A stretch of 64,000 nt of DNA from NCBI GenBank assembly GCA_051710585.1, contig JBPESP010000003.1, positions 248,001 to 312,000 of the forward strand, read 5' to 3'. The notes below the pieces were generated by a model that saw only the letters and a program-made list of their open reading frames with translations, had not been told where the DNA came from and searched no databases. Both the position numbers and the translations under genes were made by a program. Shown here piece by piece: positions 9,557 through 20,577 of the stretch; the stretch's first letter is position 1, and each line of letters starts with the position of its first letter. The stretch is from JBPESP01 sp051710585 (GTDB lineage Bacteria > Pseudomonadota > Gammaproteobacteria > Enterobacterales > Enterobacteriaceae).

Positions 9557-10444
9557 ATGAATACTGAAGTCCTGCAAGATAAAGTACTAACTACGATGGG
9601 TGGACGCCTGCGTCAAGCCCGCGAAAATATGGGATTAAGCCAGCAGGCAGTGGCCAAGCAGTTATGTCTGAAAGTATCCACCGTACAAGATATTGAAAAC
9701 GACCACGTTAATCCTAACCTCGCTTCGACATTCTTGCGCGGCTATATCCGCTCTTATGCACGCTTGGTGCAGATTTCTGAAGAAGAACTGACACCGATGA
9801 TTGTCAAACAGGCGCCGATAAAGGCCTTGAAGGTAATGCCGATGCAGAGCGTCTTGCTGAGAAAGGCCCGCAAGAAACGTGATGGCTGGTTGATGGGAAT
9901 CACCTGGGTTATCCTGTTTGTAGTGATTACTCTAACGGGTGAGTGGTGGTGGCAAAATCATCAGGCTATACAGCAAGATATCGCCAACATAGCCGATAAA
10001 TCTTCCGCCCAGTTATTACGTGGAGATAATTTCGCATTAGTCCCACTTGGTGATAGTGCAGACGACATTTGTCAGCAGCTAGAAGCGGATCAAGCGGCCA
10101 TCACAGATGCTGCTGATGTACCAGTTACAGCGCTGTCTTCATCACCCGCAACCACGGAGCTTACACCTAACATAACCAGCCTAACCACTAGCAACACATT
10201 GCCAGAGCTGGTGATGAATTTCACCGGTGACTGTTGGCTAGAGGTGTGCGATGCCAGCGGAAAAAAACTGTTTAGTGGTATTCAGCATAGTGGTGCCAAG
10301 TTAAATCTCACCGGCCAGACACCATATAAATTGAAAATTGGAGCCCCTGCCGCAGTGCAGCTTCAGTACCAGGGCAAGCCGGTGGATCTGAGCCCATTCA
10401 TTCGGTCTAATCAGGTTACACGACTGACCATAGCTGCCCATTAA
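9557..10444 (+). CDS. rodZ: RodZ, cytoskeletal membrane anchor for MreB
   Basis: A bitopic inner-membrane protein that links MreB filaments to the cell-wall elongation machinery and maintains rod shape. Order of domains: helix-turn-helix region at about residues 14-76 (RLRQARENMGLSQQAVAKQL; DIENDH; FLRGYIRSYARLV), a basic stretch RKARKKRDG at 102-110, one membrane segment at about 111-132, a Ser/Thr-rich periplasmic linker, and the C-terminal domain (ELVMNFTGDCWLEV to the end). It has 295 residues against 337 in E. coli. The difference lies almost wholly in the low-complexity linker. The ATG follows a weak purine-rich site (AGTAGAAGTAA). It is followed by ispG after 35 bases, so rodZ-ispG-hisS is probably one operon. 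Confidence 0.96.
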   Translation: MNTEVLQDKVLTTMGGRLRQARENMGLSQQAVAKQLCLKVSTVQDIENDHVNPNLASTFLRGYIRSYARLVQISEEELTPMIVKQAPIKALKVMPMQSVLLRKARKKRDGWLMGITWVILFVVITLTGEWWWQNHQAIQQDIANIADKSSAQLLRGDNFALVPLGDSADDICQQLEADQAAITDAADVPVTALSSSPATTELTPNITSLTTSNTLPELVMNFTGDCWLEVCDASGKKLFSGIQHSGAKLNLTGQTPYKLKIGAPAAVQLQYQGKPVDLSPFIRSNQVTRLTIAAH

Positions 10445-10479
10445 AAAGTTAAGCTAATTAGTAAGGTTGAAGAAATTTA

Positions 10480-11601
10480 ATGCATAATTCCGCACATATA
10501 ACCCGTCGAAAATCGAAACGTATTTACGTCGGCAAGGTGCCGATAGGTGACGGCGCCCCCATCACGGTGCAGTCAATGACAAACACCCGTACTACCGATG
10601 TTGCAGCGACGGTACAGCAGATACAAGCATTAGAGCGTATCGGTGTTGATATCGTACGCGTATCAGTGCCAACTATAGACGCTGCTGAAGCGTTTAAACT
10701 TATTAAACAGCAAGTCTCTGTTCCGCTGGTGGCGGATATCCATTTTGATTATCGTATTGCACTGAAAGTCGCTACATATGGCGTTGACTGTTTGCGTATC
10801 AACCCCGGCAATATCGGCAATAGAAGGCGTATTCGTTCTGTGGTAGATTGTGCGCGTGATAACAATATCCCAATTCGCATCGGCGTTAACGCTGGCTCCC
10901 TTGAGCGTGATTTGCAGGAAAAGTATGGCGAACCCACGCCGGAGGCTCTGTTGGAATCAGCAATGCGCCACGTGGATATCCTTGACCGGCTTAATTTCGA
11001 TACGTTCAAGGTCAGTGTAAAAGCCTCCGACGTTTTTCTAGCTGTGCAATCCTACCGGCTTTTGGCTTCGCGCATCGATCAATCACTGCATCTTGGTATC
11101 ACCGAGGCAGGCGGTGCCCGTAGCGGAGCGGTGAAATCGGCGATTGGTCTTGGCCTACTATTAAACGAAGGCATCGGTGATACGTTACGCATCTCGCTAG
11201 CAGCAGATCCAGTAGAAGAAGTGAAGGTTGGTTTCGATATTTTAAAGTCGCTGCGTATTCGCTCCCGCGGTATTAACTTCATTGCCTGCCCGACGTGTTC
11301 ACGTCAAGATTTTGATGTTATTAACACTGTTAATACCCTAGAACAGCGGCTAGAGGATATTATTACGCCAATGGATGTCTCCATCATTGGTTGTGTAGTG
11401 AATGGTCCCGGCGAAGCGCGGACATCCACATTAGGTGTAACTGGTGGCCATAACAAGAGTGCTTACTATGAAGACGGCATTCGCCAACGAGAGCGTTTAG
11501 ATAATAAATTAATGATAGACCAATTAGAGGCGCGTATTCGCGCAAAAGCAGCAATACTAGAAAAGCATAATCGTATCACAGTCAATCTGATAGAAAAATA
11601 A
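10480..11601 (+). CDS. ispG: 4-hydroxy-3-methylbut-2-enyl diphosphate synthase (flavodoxin)
   Basis: This is the penultimate enzyme of the MEP pathway to isoprenoids, a [4Fe-4S] protein. It has 373 residues (E. coli 372). The N-terminal TIM barrel carries TRTTDVAATVQQI and VRVSVP. The C-terminal cluster domain has all ligands: Cys270 and Cys273 in CPTCSRQ, Cys305 in GCVVNGPGE, and Glu312. It depends on Fe-S assembly even though the scaffold genes next to iscS are gone, so another route such as SUF must exist elsewhere. GAAGAAA lies just before the ATG. It sits in the rodZ-ispG-hisS run, 18 bases before hisS. Confidence 0.98.
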   Translation: MHNSAHITRRKSKRIYVGKVPIGDGAPITVQSMTNTRTTDVAATVQQIQALERIGVDIVRVSVPTIDAAEAFKLIKQQVSVPLVADIHFDYRIALKVATYGVDCLRINPGNIGNRRRIRSVVDCARDNNIPIRIGVNAGSLERDLQEKYGEPTPEALLESAMRHVDILDRLNFDTFKVSVKASDVFLAVQSYRLLASRIDQSLHLGITEAGGARSGAVKSAIGLGLLLNEGIGDTLRISLAADPVEEVKVGFDILKSLRIRSRGINFIACPTCSRQDFDVINTVNTLEQRLEDIITPMDVSIIGCVVNGPGEARTSTLGVTGGHNKSAYYEDGIRQRERLDNKLMIDQLEARIRAKAAILEKHNRITVNLIEK

Positions 11602-11619
11602 TACAGGTAGAGATTCGGC

Positions 11620-12894
11620 ATGCCAAAGAACATCCAGGCCATTCGTGGCATGAACGACTATCTGCCGAAAGAGACAGCATTCTGGCAACGCATAGAAGAA
11701 AGACTTAAAGACGTGCTAGTCAGCTACGGCTATAGTGAAATTCGTTTACCGATCGTCGAACAGACCTCGCTATTCCAGCGGGCTATCGGTAAAGTTACCG
11801 ATGTTGTGGAAAAAGAGATGTATACCTTCTCAGATCGTAACGGCAACAGCCTGACTCTGCGTCCAGAAGGCACTGCCGGCTGTGCCCGCGCAGGTATTGC
11901 ACATGGTTTACTTTACAATCAAGAACAGCGATTGTGGTATGTGGGACCGATGTTTCGGTATGAGCGCCCACAGAAAGGCCGTTATCGTCAATTCCACCAA
12001 ATAGGCGCCGAGGTGTTTGGTCAACAGGGGCCGGATGTTGACGCCGAGCTTATCTTACTGACCGCCCGTTGGTGGCGTGTGCTAGGTATTCAAGAACATG
12101 TAGTGCTGGAGTTAAATTCCATCGGTTCACTGGAAACGCGCACTCGCTACAGCGAGGCGCTAGTCATGTTTTTACGACACCATGAAGACCGCCTAGATGA
12201 AGATTGCCGGCGGCGCATGCATAGCAATCCGATGCGGGTATTGGACACGAAAAACCCTAATATTCAAGTACTACTCAATGACGCACCGGTTTTGACAGAT
12301 TATCTTGACGATGATTCCCATGCCCACTTCTCCGGTTTATGTGAACTTTTAGACCTGGCCAATATACCATATACGGTTAATCCACGTTTAGTGCGTGGCC
12401 TGGATTATTACAACCGGACAGTTTTTGAGTGGGTCACTACTCGTTTGGGGTCACAAAGTACTGTTTGCGGGGGGGGTCGCTACGATGGTTTAGTAGAGCA
12501 GCTGGGCAGCCACCCTACCCCAGCCGTAGGCTTTGCTATGGGGCTGGAACGATTAGTACTACTAGTGGAGGCGATCAATCCAAATTTCGCCGTAGAAACG
12601 CGTGTGGATGTATATCTAGTGGCGTCTGGAGACAATGTACAGCATAAAGCGTTACGGCTGGCGGAACAATTGCGTGATGCACTGCCTTCCATTCACCTAA
12701 TGACAAATTATGGTGGCGGTAGCTTCAAAAAACAGTTTAGTCGCGCTGACAAGCACGGTGCCCGCTTTGCGATAGTTCTTAAAGAAAGCGAAACATCAAC
12801 AGGGCAAGTCGTAGTGAAGAATTTAGCCACAGGCAGCCAAGAAAGAGTGGCGCAAAGCGATGTCACTGCGCGGCTGGCAGCCATTTTAGGTTAA
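11620..12894 (+). CDS. hisS: Histidyl-tRNA synthetase
   Basis: Class II synthetase that charges tRNA-His in the cytosol; 424 residues, the same as E. coli. The start MPKNIQAIRGMNDYLP is typical. Motif 2 is seen in FRYERPQKGRYRQFHQ, the HisA motifs in LVRGLDYYNRTVFEW and GGGRYDGL, and motif 3 in AVGFAMGLERL. The C-terminal anticodon-binding domain starts near residue 325 (VDVYLVASGD) and runs to the end. It lies 18 bases after ispG, so they are probably cotranscribed. The downstream genes of this operon, yfgM and bamB, are dead. Confidence 0.98.
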   Translation: MPKNIQAIRGMNDYLPKETAFWQRIEERLKDVLVSYGYSEIRLPIVEQTSLFQRAIGKVTDVVEKEMYTFSDRNGNSLTLRPEGTAGCARAGIAHGLLYNQEQRLWYVGPMFRYERPQKGRYRQFHQIGAEVFGQQGPDVDAELILLTARWWRVLGIQEHVVLELNSIGSLETRTRYSEALVMFLRHHEDRLDEDCRRRMHSNPMRVLDTKNPNIQVLLNDAPVLTDYLDDDSHAHFSGLCELLDLANIPYTVNPRLVRGLDYYNRTVFEWVTTRLGSQSTVCGGGRYDGLVEQLGSHPTPAVGFAMGLERLVLLVEAINPNFAVETRVDVYLVASGDNVQHKALRLAEQLRDALPSIHLMTNYGGGSFKKQFSRADKHGARFAIVLKESETSTGQVVVKNLATGSQERVAQSDVTARLAAILG

Positions 12895-12929
12895 AGAAAG
12901 AGACCGTATAAGTCTGTTTATAGAACTGA

Positions 12930-13445
12930 TAAAAACAGTGCAATACACTACTCTAGTTCTTTATCTATAAAGATAAAAAACTGGCAATAGGGCTTCATGC
13001 TCGGCATTAGTACTCTTGTGGGGTGGGGTATTATTACTGGCGTAATTAGTATAATAATACCAAGCTTAGTTACAAGCCTGAACAGGCCTAGCTGGAGGCC
13101 GCGCAACATTTTACCGATGCCAAAAAAAAATACTATAGCACATTAATGTAACTAAGCAGAGCGATTTCCTCGCTACACAGAAGTAGTTATAAAAATACTT
13201 CCCAGATCCGTAAAACTAATCTTCAATCATTTATTAATCTGCGATTAGCGCAAATACAACTTATAGAGAAAAACGTAGATGGCGTATTAAAACCCTCGAT
13301 GGCATATAAAGGAGCAGAGATAGGACAGTAATTACGGAAGATACCACCCTTGGCGATGCGCAAGCGATCAAGGGGAAGAAAAGCCGTCTGTTATAAGAAA
13401 ACGCTGCAAACACTAGTGCATATGAGACTAAATAATCTATCCAGC
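12930..13445 (+). pseudogene. yfgM: YfgM, membrane TPR protein of the SecYEG periplasmic chaperone network, degraded
   Basis: Near 12990-13030 one frame reads FMLGISTLVGWG, matching the YfgM membrane segment VILGVGALIGWRYW. Near 13230-13300 FINLRLAQIQLIEKNVDGVLK matches INLRLARVQVQLKQADAALK. Further traces follow GEALLSKGDKQGARSAWE and end with VHMRLNNLS (E. coli MKINNLS). Multiple stops and frameshifts are present. Its place between hisS and bamB is the E. coli one. Confidence 0.85.
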
Positions 13446-13469
13446 TTAAAAATGGGATCCCATACAATT

Positions 13470-14500
13470 GCGCAAAACGATATTTTAGGATCGTTATCAG
13501 TCAGCCTGCATTAGCAAATAGCTCAAATAGTTATCGTTCAGCAGCAAGGAAAACGTAGCAACTATGTTGCTGCTACCCCAAAGTGGACAAGCAATTTCAT
13601 CTGATAATGCTATGGAACTGCTTGCTCGGTAGCGGTTCTTGCAGCGAATTCTATTTATTCTAACTTACACCTCCACCAAAATAAGATAACCGCATATTCT
13701 CAGCGGATCGTTTCTATTATAATCGGCTTCTTCTCACGCAATTATCCAGCGCAGTTCTCCAGTAGAGTGTAGGCGGGCTCACAAGTTTACATGGTAGCAA
13801 AAAAGTAGTCAAAGATTTATATGCTTGACGTGTAAGACGGCAACGTTACTTAGGAAACGACGGTTGCCAGCGAACAGTAGACAAAATGATAGAGCATAGT
13901 GCTTATACACCAGCAACGGTATGCTAAAAGCACTAACTGATGTCCTCATCAGTGAAGATTTTCCACGCAGCATTACCGGGGCGTGCCGGCGCATTAAGAT
14001 TCACAGTCTATTCACCATGCCATTAATTTCTTTTAGCGCCGTAATTATGGACAGTGATAACGGCCGGGTCAGTATGGTCATGATCAATAAGAGCCAGCTG
14101 ATGCCAACAGTACATCTCGCAGACGCGAGGTGCCACCAAAATTATCTGAATAAACGATATGCAGAGTGTATTAATCGTGCTTGACAGCGTCATGTACGCT
14201 CTAGCCTATAACGGCAGCTTCTAAGCGCTGGACTGTGTATCGGCCAAGTAGCATGGCTATAGGAAATAGATTCCGTAACCAATCTACTCGTGGACAGCAG
14301 TCGAATTTACCTAATAGATTAAAATAACCATGTTATTTGCAGTGGACAACAAGGCGGCGTTACCTTTGCCGTTAGAGCGAGTTGCTACAGCTGTAACCTA
14401 AGCTCACCGGTGCTCTGTATAAAAGATGTATGCTCACCAGCAACTCGAAATATTACCTGCATTGAATTAACACCGATGATGGCCGGTTCGTTAATTAACA
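13470..14500 (+). pseudogene. bamB: BamB, lipoprotein of the outer-membrane protein assembly complex, degraded
   Basis: Recognisable beta-propeller pieces appear in order. The start has ILGSLSVSLH (E. coli LLPGLLSVTLL). Near 14050 DNGRVSMVMINKSQLM matches DNGRVSAVLMEQGQMIW. Near 14195 MYALAYNGSF matches VFALAYNGNLTAL. Near 14290 NLLVDSSRIYL matches FIVDGNRIYLV. Near 14455 DYLH*INTDDGRFV matches EGYLHWINVEDGRFV. Stops interrupt each repeat. BamB is an accessory subunit, so losing it is tolerable if BamA and BamD remain. Confidence 0.9.
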
Positions 14501-14736
14501 AAAGGTGAATAATACTAGCCTGCTAGAAGACCCCCTACTGTTGCTGGTGATAAACTTATTACATAAGAAAAAATGCCAAGGTTTATGGCATTACCTGCTA
14601 AAATATAATATCATTTGGCGCGTATATAATTTTGGATATACGCTTCTTACAATAACTAATAACATATGTAGAAAGTGCATTCTATCTTATATAATAGGTT
14701 TTTCTTTGCTATTTTTAACTTGATAAGGTTGTAGTA

Positions 14737-16146
14737 ATGATACCTGTCGTCGCGCTAGTTGGGCGTCCAAATGTAGGAAAATCTACTCTCTTTAATCGAC
14801 TAACGCATACTCGTGATGCGCTAGTGGCTGATTTTCCGGGGCTGACGCGTGACCGCAATTATGGGCGTGCCGAGTGGAAAGGCCATGAGTTTATCGTTAT
14901 AGATACCGGTGGCATTGATGGAACTAAGGAAGGAATAGAAGCCGGCATGGCCGGTCAATCCCTAATAGCGATTGAAGAAGCCGATATTGTGTTGTTCATA
15001 GTAGACGGACGCGCCGGGCTACTAGCAGCTGATAAAGGTATTGCTAAGCATCTGCGCAGCCGTGAGAAAACAACAGTGATTGTTGCTAACAAAACTGACG
15101 GGATCGATGTCAATAGCGCAATAGGGGATTTTTATTCTCTTGGCATGGGCAAAATAGTCCCTATTTCTGCTTCACGCGGGCGCGCCATCAACAGCCTATT
15201 GAGGCAGATTTTATTGCCTCTAGTCAGCAACGGTTCAGCGGTGGCAGAAGAAGACGACAAGGACAAATTTTTCACTTGGTCTGAAGCTAAAGTTCTGATG
15301 CCAAAAAAAGAGGAGCCGTTTTGTTCTAAATCGTTAGCAATTAAGCTTGCGATTGTCGGGCGTCCTAACGTGGGTAAATCTACGCTCACTAATCGCATTC
15401 TAGGTAAAGAGCGTATGGTGGTATATGACATGCCAGGCACTACCCGTGACAGCATTTATATTCCCATGGTACGTAATGAACGGAAGTATATCTTGATCGA
15501 TACCGCTGGCGTACGCAAGCGTAGCAAGGTTACGGAACCCATAGAAAAATTCTCCGTTATCAAAACGCTGCAGGCTATCGAATATGCCAATGTTGTATTG
15601 TTAGTCATCGACGCCCGTGAAGGCATTTCCGATCAGGATTTATCGCTACTGGGATTTATCCTTAATAGTGGCCGCTCACTAGTCATTGCGATCAATAAAT
15701 GGGATGGTCTATCCAGTGAGATGCGTGGTGAAGTAAAAGAAACATTGGATAAACGTCTTGGATTTATTGATTTTGCCCGCCTGCATTTCATATCGGCACT
15801 GCATGGCAGTGGCGTCGGTAATCTATTTAAATCAGTCAATGAAGCTTATCAATCCGCCACTAAGCGGATAAGTACTTCACTATTGACGTACATCATGCGC
15901 ATGGCAGTGGAAGAACATCAACCACCGCTAGTACGCGGACGGCGTGTTAAACCAAAATACGCCCATGCCGGCGGCTACAATCCTCCGATTGTGGTGATCC
16001 ATGGCACACAAGTTAAAGATTTACCGGATACCTATAAACGATATCTGATGAACTATTTTCGACGTTCACTGGAGATTACAGGTACACCAATTCGCATCCA
16101 GTTTAACGAGGGTATTAACCCCTTCGCCGGACGACGGATATCTTAA
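14737..16146 (+). CDS. der: Der (EngA), tandem-domain ribosome-assembly GTPase
   Basis: GTPase needed for late assembly of the 50S subunit. Two GTPase domains are complete. The first has GRPNVGKST near residue 8, DTGGI and NKTD. The second has GRPNVGKST near residue 209, DTAGV and NKWD. A KH-like domain follows from about residue 350 (RISTSLLTYIM; GRRVKPKYAH; YFRRSLEITGTPIRIQF). It has 469 residues against 490 in E. coli, short in the interdomain acidic linker and at the C-terminus. The ATG follows a weak AAGG at 14725. It is separated from hisS by 1.8 kb of dead yfgM and bamB, so it must now have its own promoter or long read-through. Confidence 0.97.
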   Translation: MIPVVALVGRPNVGKSTLFNRLTHTRDALVADFPGLTRDRNYGRAEWKGHEFIVIDTGGIDGTKEGIEAGMAGQSLIAIEEADIVLFIVDGRAGLLAADKGIAKHLRSREKTTVIVANKTDGIDVNSAIGDFYSLGMGKIVPISASRGRAINSLLRQILLPLVSNGSAVAEEDDKDKFFTWSEAKVLMPKKEEPFCSKSLAIKLAIVGRPNVGKSTLTNRILGKERMVVYDMPGTTRDSIYIPMVRNERKYILIDTAGVRKRSKVTEPIEKFSVIKTLQAIEYANVVLLVIDAREGISDQDLSLLGFILNSGRSLVIAINKWDGLSSEMRGEVKETLDKRLGFIDFARLHFISALHGSGVGNLFKSVNEAYQSATKRISTSLLTYIMRMAVEEHQPPLVRGRRVKPKYAHAGGYNPPIVVIHGTQVKDLPDTYKRYLMNYFRRSLEITGTPIRIQFNEGINPFAGRRIS

Positions 16147-16387
16147 AACCGATGCAGCTGCGTAAACGTACGCGGCTAATGTAATATATAAAAATAAACA
16201 TGATAGATATAGCACACACTCTGATATTTTCCAATAATCACTGGTCACTCTAAGAAAAACTATAGCGATTCTACGTGCTACCTTGATTTGCAGATAACCG
16301 CTTAAGATCTTAAAAGTCTGCGGTACGGTAGAATATTTTTCAGCACGAGCGAGTTTAACTTTTTTTTGCTAAAAAGGTGACGCTATC

Positions 16388-16410
16388 ACCCGTCGTATAA
16401 TACGACGGGT
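16388..16410. repeat. 11-bp perfect inverted repeat
   Basis: ACCCGTCGTAT (16388-16398) and ATACGACGGGT (16400-16410) are exact reverse complements around a single A. In RNA this gives an 8-bp GC-rich stem with a 7-base loop. On the minus strand a T-rich run follows after about 12 bases. It may be an old terminator for a lost gene on that strand. Confidence 0.5.
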
Positions 16411-19400
16411 ATTCAGCGATAAGGTATACCCTTCAATTGCCCCTGTAGCCATAAAACCTGTAACGCAGACAAAGAGAGCTTTGCTCTAGTATCGAAAATT
16501 CCAGAGCACTCACCCTTTTGTATCAGAAGACAGATAAAATATAGATACGAAATATCACCGGTTGCACACGTGCCAGCACGTGTTATCATTGCGTAACAGC
16601 TCGCCAGACGCACCGTACAGTTTATTAGAGCACAATAATCATTTGCGATTTAGCACTGCTAAATTCTCTAGTATGAATTGCTGCTGACTACAGCATAAGG
16701 GATATTAGGATTGGAGATGCCAGAATTAATATAAACACTACCATTATATTTGCGTATTTTGACGAAGCCGGCTATCTCCTTTCCGGCTATAAACACTTGC
16801 TCAACACCAGACTTCATATCAGTGTTAAGAACCGACATCATTTAAAACCCGCCACATCGTAAATGCTGCCTAGCAAAATAAATAAACCCGCCCTCAATAA
16901 ACTACTCTGCCTGCTACTTAGTTAGTGTTACTCTCACAAGAGTACTAAAGACATTTGGACAGCGATTTTTTTTCAGCAATCCCACCTGCTCAAAATAAAT
17001 CAGATTTACTTTATGTTCTTTTATGCCATGGGCCAGTGACGTATCACGACATCAAGTGCAATAGCGAAATAGTTAAAGACTTACCACTGCCATCTTTAAA
17101 GAACATGCCTTCCCTCCAAGAGGGCGTTTCGGTAAACAGTAAGTGGCGCTAAATACCCGTCAATAAAAATTGTGAGTGAGTCCTAAATAATTATAGGATT
17201 CATCCAGCGTAACATCTTTTACCGGCAGTTATATTAAATAAAAATAAAAAACCCTTCAAATTCTATATTATAGAAGGAGTTAGAACTAAAACAAGCGCTA
17301 ATGCCCATTCTTTCTTTTCATAATGCGTTTTAACAAGTAATGAGAAAATTACGTTGGCAAAACGCGGTTACTTATATACATCACAACAAACCTACTGCAT
17401 CTAGGGAAAATATCCTAATATCATAGCAGAAATTTTGGCGGGGAAGCACCTATTTTATAGGAAAAAATTATAATTATATAATAAGGTGTATAATGTATTT
17501 TACAAATTAAGAATTGACTAAAAACGCTGCATTAGTAGCATACATATGCTAGATGGCAGCGAAATTCATACCAGGATGCACGTATGAATTCATAAGGAAA
17601 AAAATAAGCTCGTTTTGTGCAAGACGATTAAACTGAGTGCTTAAAACTCCCCCCCCTATAGCAAAGGCAACACTTGCAGAGGAGAGTTTATCATTGCGAA
17701 AAGTTTTCAAAAAACAATAAACTAGCATAGTAATGAATTAAACATAGGGTCATACGCTATATGGCTATAGAGCGCAGATTAAAAAATCGACTAGTAACTA
17801 ATTATATGCATCTAATCGGGCAGACTTAGAGTGTTAAATGATAATGACGGAAATATCACTTTTGCTATCCCCAGTATCTCTACCCGCTTGTTACAAGATT
17901 GCGCCGGCACGTTACAAAAAAACCCCGGCAGGTTACGAAAATTTGCTGGCTTAAGGGCTAACCAGGCGTCCTGTAGTCTATAGACTAGCGCCATTTATAA
18001 TCATACTTATCTCGTTTAATCATCACCAACTTACCCCTTAACATAAGACGCCGACAAAAGCTCATCTTTCAGCACGTTTCATAAATTAGTGGAAGGGGTG
18101 GGCTAAAAACCTAGCTCTGCCACGAGCTGTGTTCTTTCAGCAATACCTTGTGTATCCTGGCAATTAGCCAGGCATTAAAGAGCAGCTTCATCTGGTTATC
18201 GGATCCGCTAGAACTGAGCTAGCAAAGTACTTTTAGCAAAATTACGATCAATACTGGCCAACTGCGATTGCTGCCTAACGGCGCGTAGCGCACTTTCTTG
18301 ACTGCCGCCATGATCTCCTCCGTAATCTTTAAAAAGCCAAGACTGCTTCTTTTTTAAAGAATAGCATGCGATTTTATCGCTACCATTCTACCTTTCGAAC
18401 CCAATATAGTACAGTATGTTCTCGAGCCGTCAGGTTAGGATTGTCATCTCTAGATCGGCCTCGTATTCAGCTTCCGCTGAACTGTTAAATACAAATAACG
18501 CTGGAATTAGCTAAATTTTCGTTGCGCAGCTGCATCCAATTCCATACGCGTGAACGCTATATCTATTTTGCGCAAATAAACAGAAAAGTATGCCTAATAG
18601 CTTTCCACTCCTAGCACTACAACCGTTAATTTCTAGTTTAGAATAAACCCACTTCTTTCATTAAGCTGATATTCATGAAATTATTTTGCTGGCAATAATA
18701 TTATCGTATATAGCCTCATCACCCGATGATTATCGCTCTCTATCAGTTAGCATAGGCTAACAAACGCTTCACGATTGGCATAGTGCTAAAAACATTCAAC
18801 AAGCCACTGGCAGTCGATGTCTTATCTATGTAAAGATCCTGCAAATAGAGCATTGGCTGCTAATAAAAAACCGTGATCATGCGTAATGCAATTTGTAATC
18901 CCACGAGAAAACCGTTGTGCTAAGTGATGAAACAACACCTAGCAAGAAGGTAGGTACTTATCCATCAAACGTGCAAGCGTATATTTGTACAGTTTATCAT
19001 TGTGGATTAATTGAATAAAAATTCAGATAGCGACATCAGAGGAGTTTCTGATCATCTCTATCATCAGGGACAAGGGTGTGAAGGGTAACAGTGCATCTAT
19101 CTGTAGTAGAAGCCTCCTAAAAATAAAACGTAAGCCGAACGCTATAATAAAATCTTTTTTCCTCTGTCCAATGATTGATCAAAAGAACTATCAAGCCCTA
19201 TAAATATACATTTATAGAGTTTATTCTTCTGGCGCTGAAGCAAAGTGAGAAATACTCGTGGAAGAGACGGAGCACTAGGTTAAGCGCAGGGAACAGCCGA
19301 CAAAGCAGAAACGAAAGTCTAAGGAGAAACACACAACAAAAACGCCTAATGAAAAGTAAAGGTAGGAGATAGGGTATTTAGCGGACGGCGCTACTACTAC

Positions 19401-20287
19401 ACCTAAAATTGCATCTCAGGACTTTAGTGTGAAAGAATTGGTTCCCATAGTAAGGATGGATAATAATAGCCGTTATCTATAACGCCGTAAGTATCATCAT
19501 TGATTTGTACGATTTGTAAGACCATTATTGTTGCCATCATTAAATACTAGGTATTATTCCCATAGCACGATACCATAAACGCTCAAGCTGTGCAAAAAGT
19601 CTAGCTAATTTCAGACACAGAAAAAGTAGTCGCGATGGTTTATCATTGCGTTGAATTATTAGCGGAAGTTTACAGAAACCTTATCTTGATATAGCGACAG
19701 CAAGTTTCACCGCTAAAAAACATAGTATAGCTTAATACTACACACGCTACAGGATAAAAAGCGCGTAACTGATAATATAAATCAGACAGATAATAATAGT
19801 AAGTTTTTAGCTATTAATGCGAATCAGAAAGTAACCGCCGTAGGAAGCTCTCTTCCGCACTAAGCAAGGTACTGGCAATATTGCTTAGTGCAAGCACGCT
19901 TTGCATTGAATAATTAAAATGTTATCAAGACTAGTAGTACGCAATTTCAAAGCGGAAAAGCTATAACAGCATGGATAAAATCGTAACACTGCTTTTTTTT
20001 TATTTAAGTCACTCTCTTAATTGTACGTTTGACTAAAGCATGAACTCATCCTTGATAAGCGTAGCTACAGCATCGCTCTGGTCACAGTAATATGTCTTTG
20101 TTGTTATCAGGACGAGGATAATGGCAGGGAAGTTATAACTGGTATTATTTAGGAGAAGTACATAAATATCACACAAAAAGTCACTAGACAATAGGACAAT
20201 ATTTTTTTTGAAATACCAAGGATGAGGATAGCAGCATCTTCGTGAGTTAAATTTCCTAGCTAATATTTAAGCAAAATTAATAAATTA

Positions 20288-20327
20288 TATCTGTAATAAG
20301 TTTTACATATAAAACTTATTACAGATA
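20288..20327. repeat. 18-bp perfect inverted repeat with 4-base loop
   Basis: The arm 20288-20305 (TATCTGTAATAAGTTTTA) and the arm 20310-20327 are exact reverse complements around CATA. It is AT-rich and lies in a region without readable genes. Candidates are a recent hairpin, a MITE-like element end, or a symmetric protein site. No T-tract is adjacent, so a simple terminator is less likely. Confidence 0.7.
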
Positions 20328-20577
20328 GAGATCCTCTAATAAATCACCTATTAAAAATTAATAATATTATCTTTTAAACACTGAACCTCCCTTGTATAAA
20401 CAAATAAAAGCCCATCGGCTCATCATCCCTCCATACCACAGCGGTATAAATTGCAAATGCTCTTCAAACTAGGAGAGTAATAAAAGGACAGTTTAGATGG
20501 TGATACCATATTCGGATAATATCCCTGTAATAATCTCCACCCAGAGCGTACGGACAAACTGTATATAAAAGACACTA

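Larger units (their letters stand above)
16147..20577. other. Gene desert between der and bipA, first 4.4 kb
   Basis: No intact gene and no pseudogene that I can name. In E. coli der is followed by yfgJ, xseA and guaBA; none is legible. On the minus strand near 18160-18350 a frame reads FKDYGGDHGGSQESALRAVR followed by QQSQLASIDRNFAKSTLLAQF. It looks like eroded coding sequence, but I do not recognise the family. Two hairpins in the stretch are listed separately. Confidence 0.5.
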
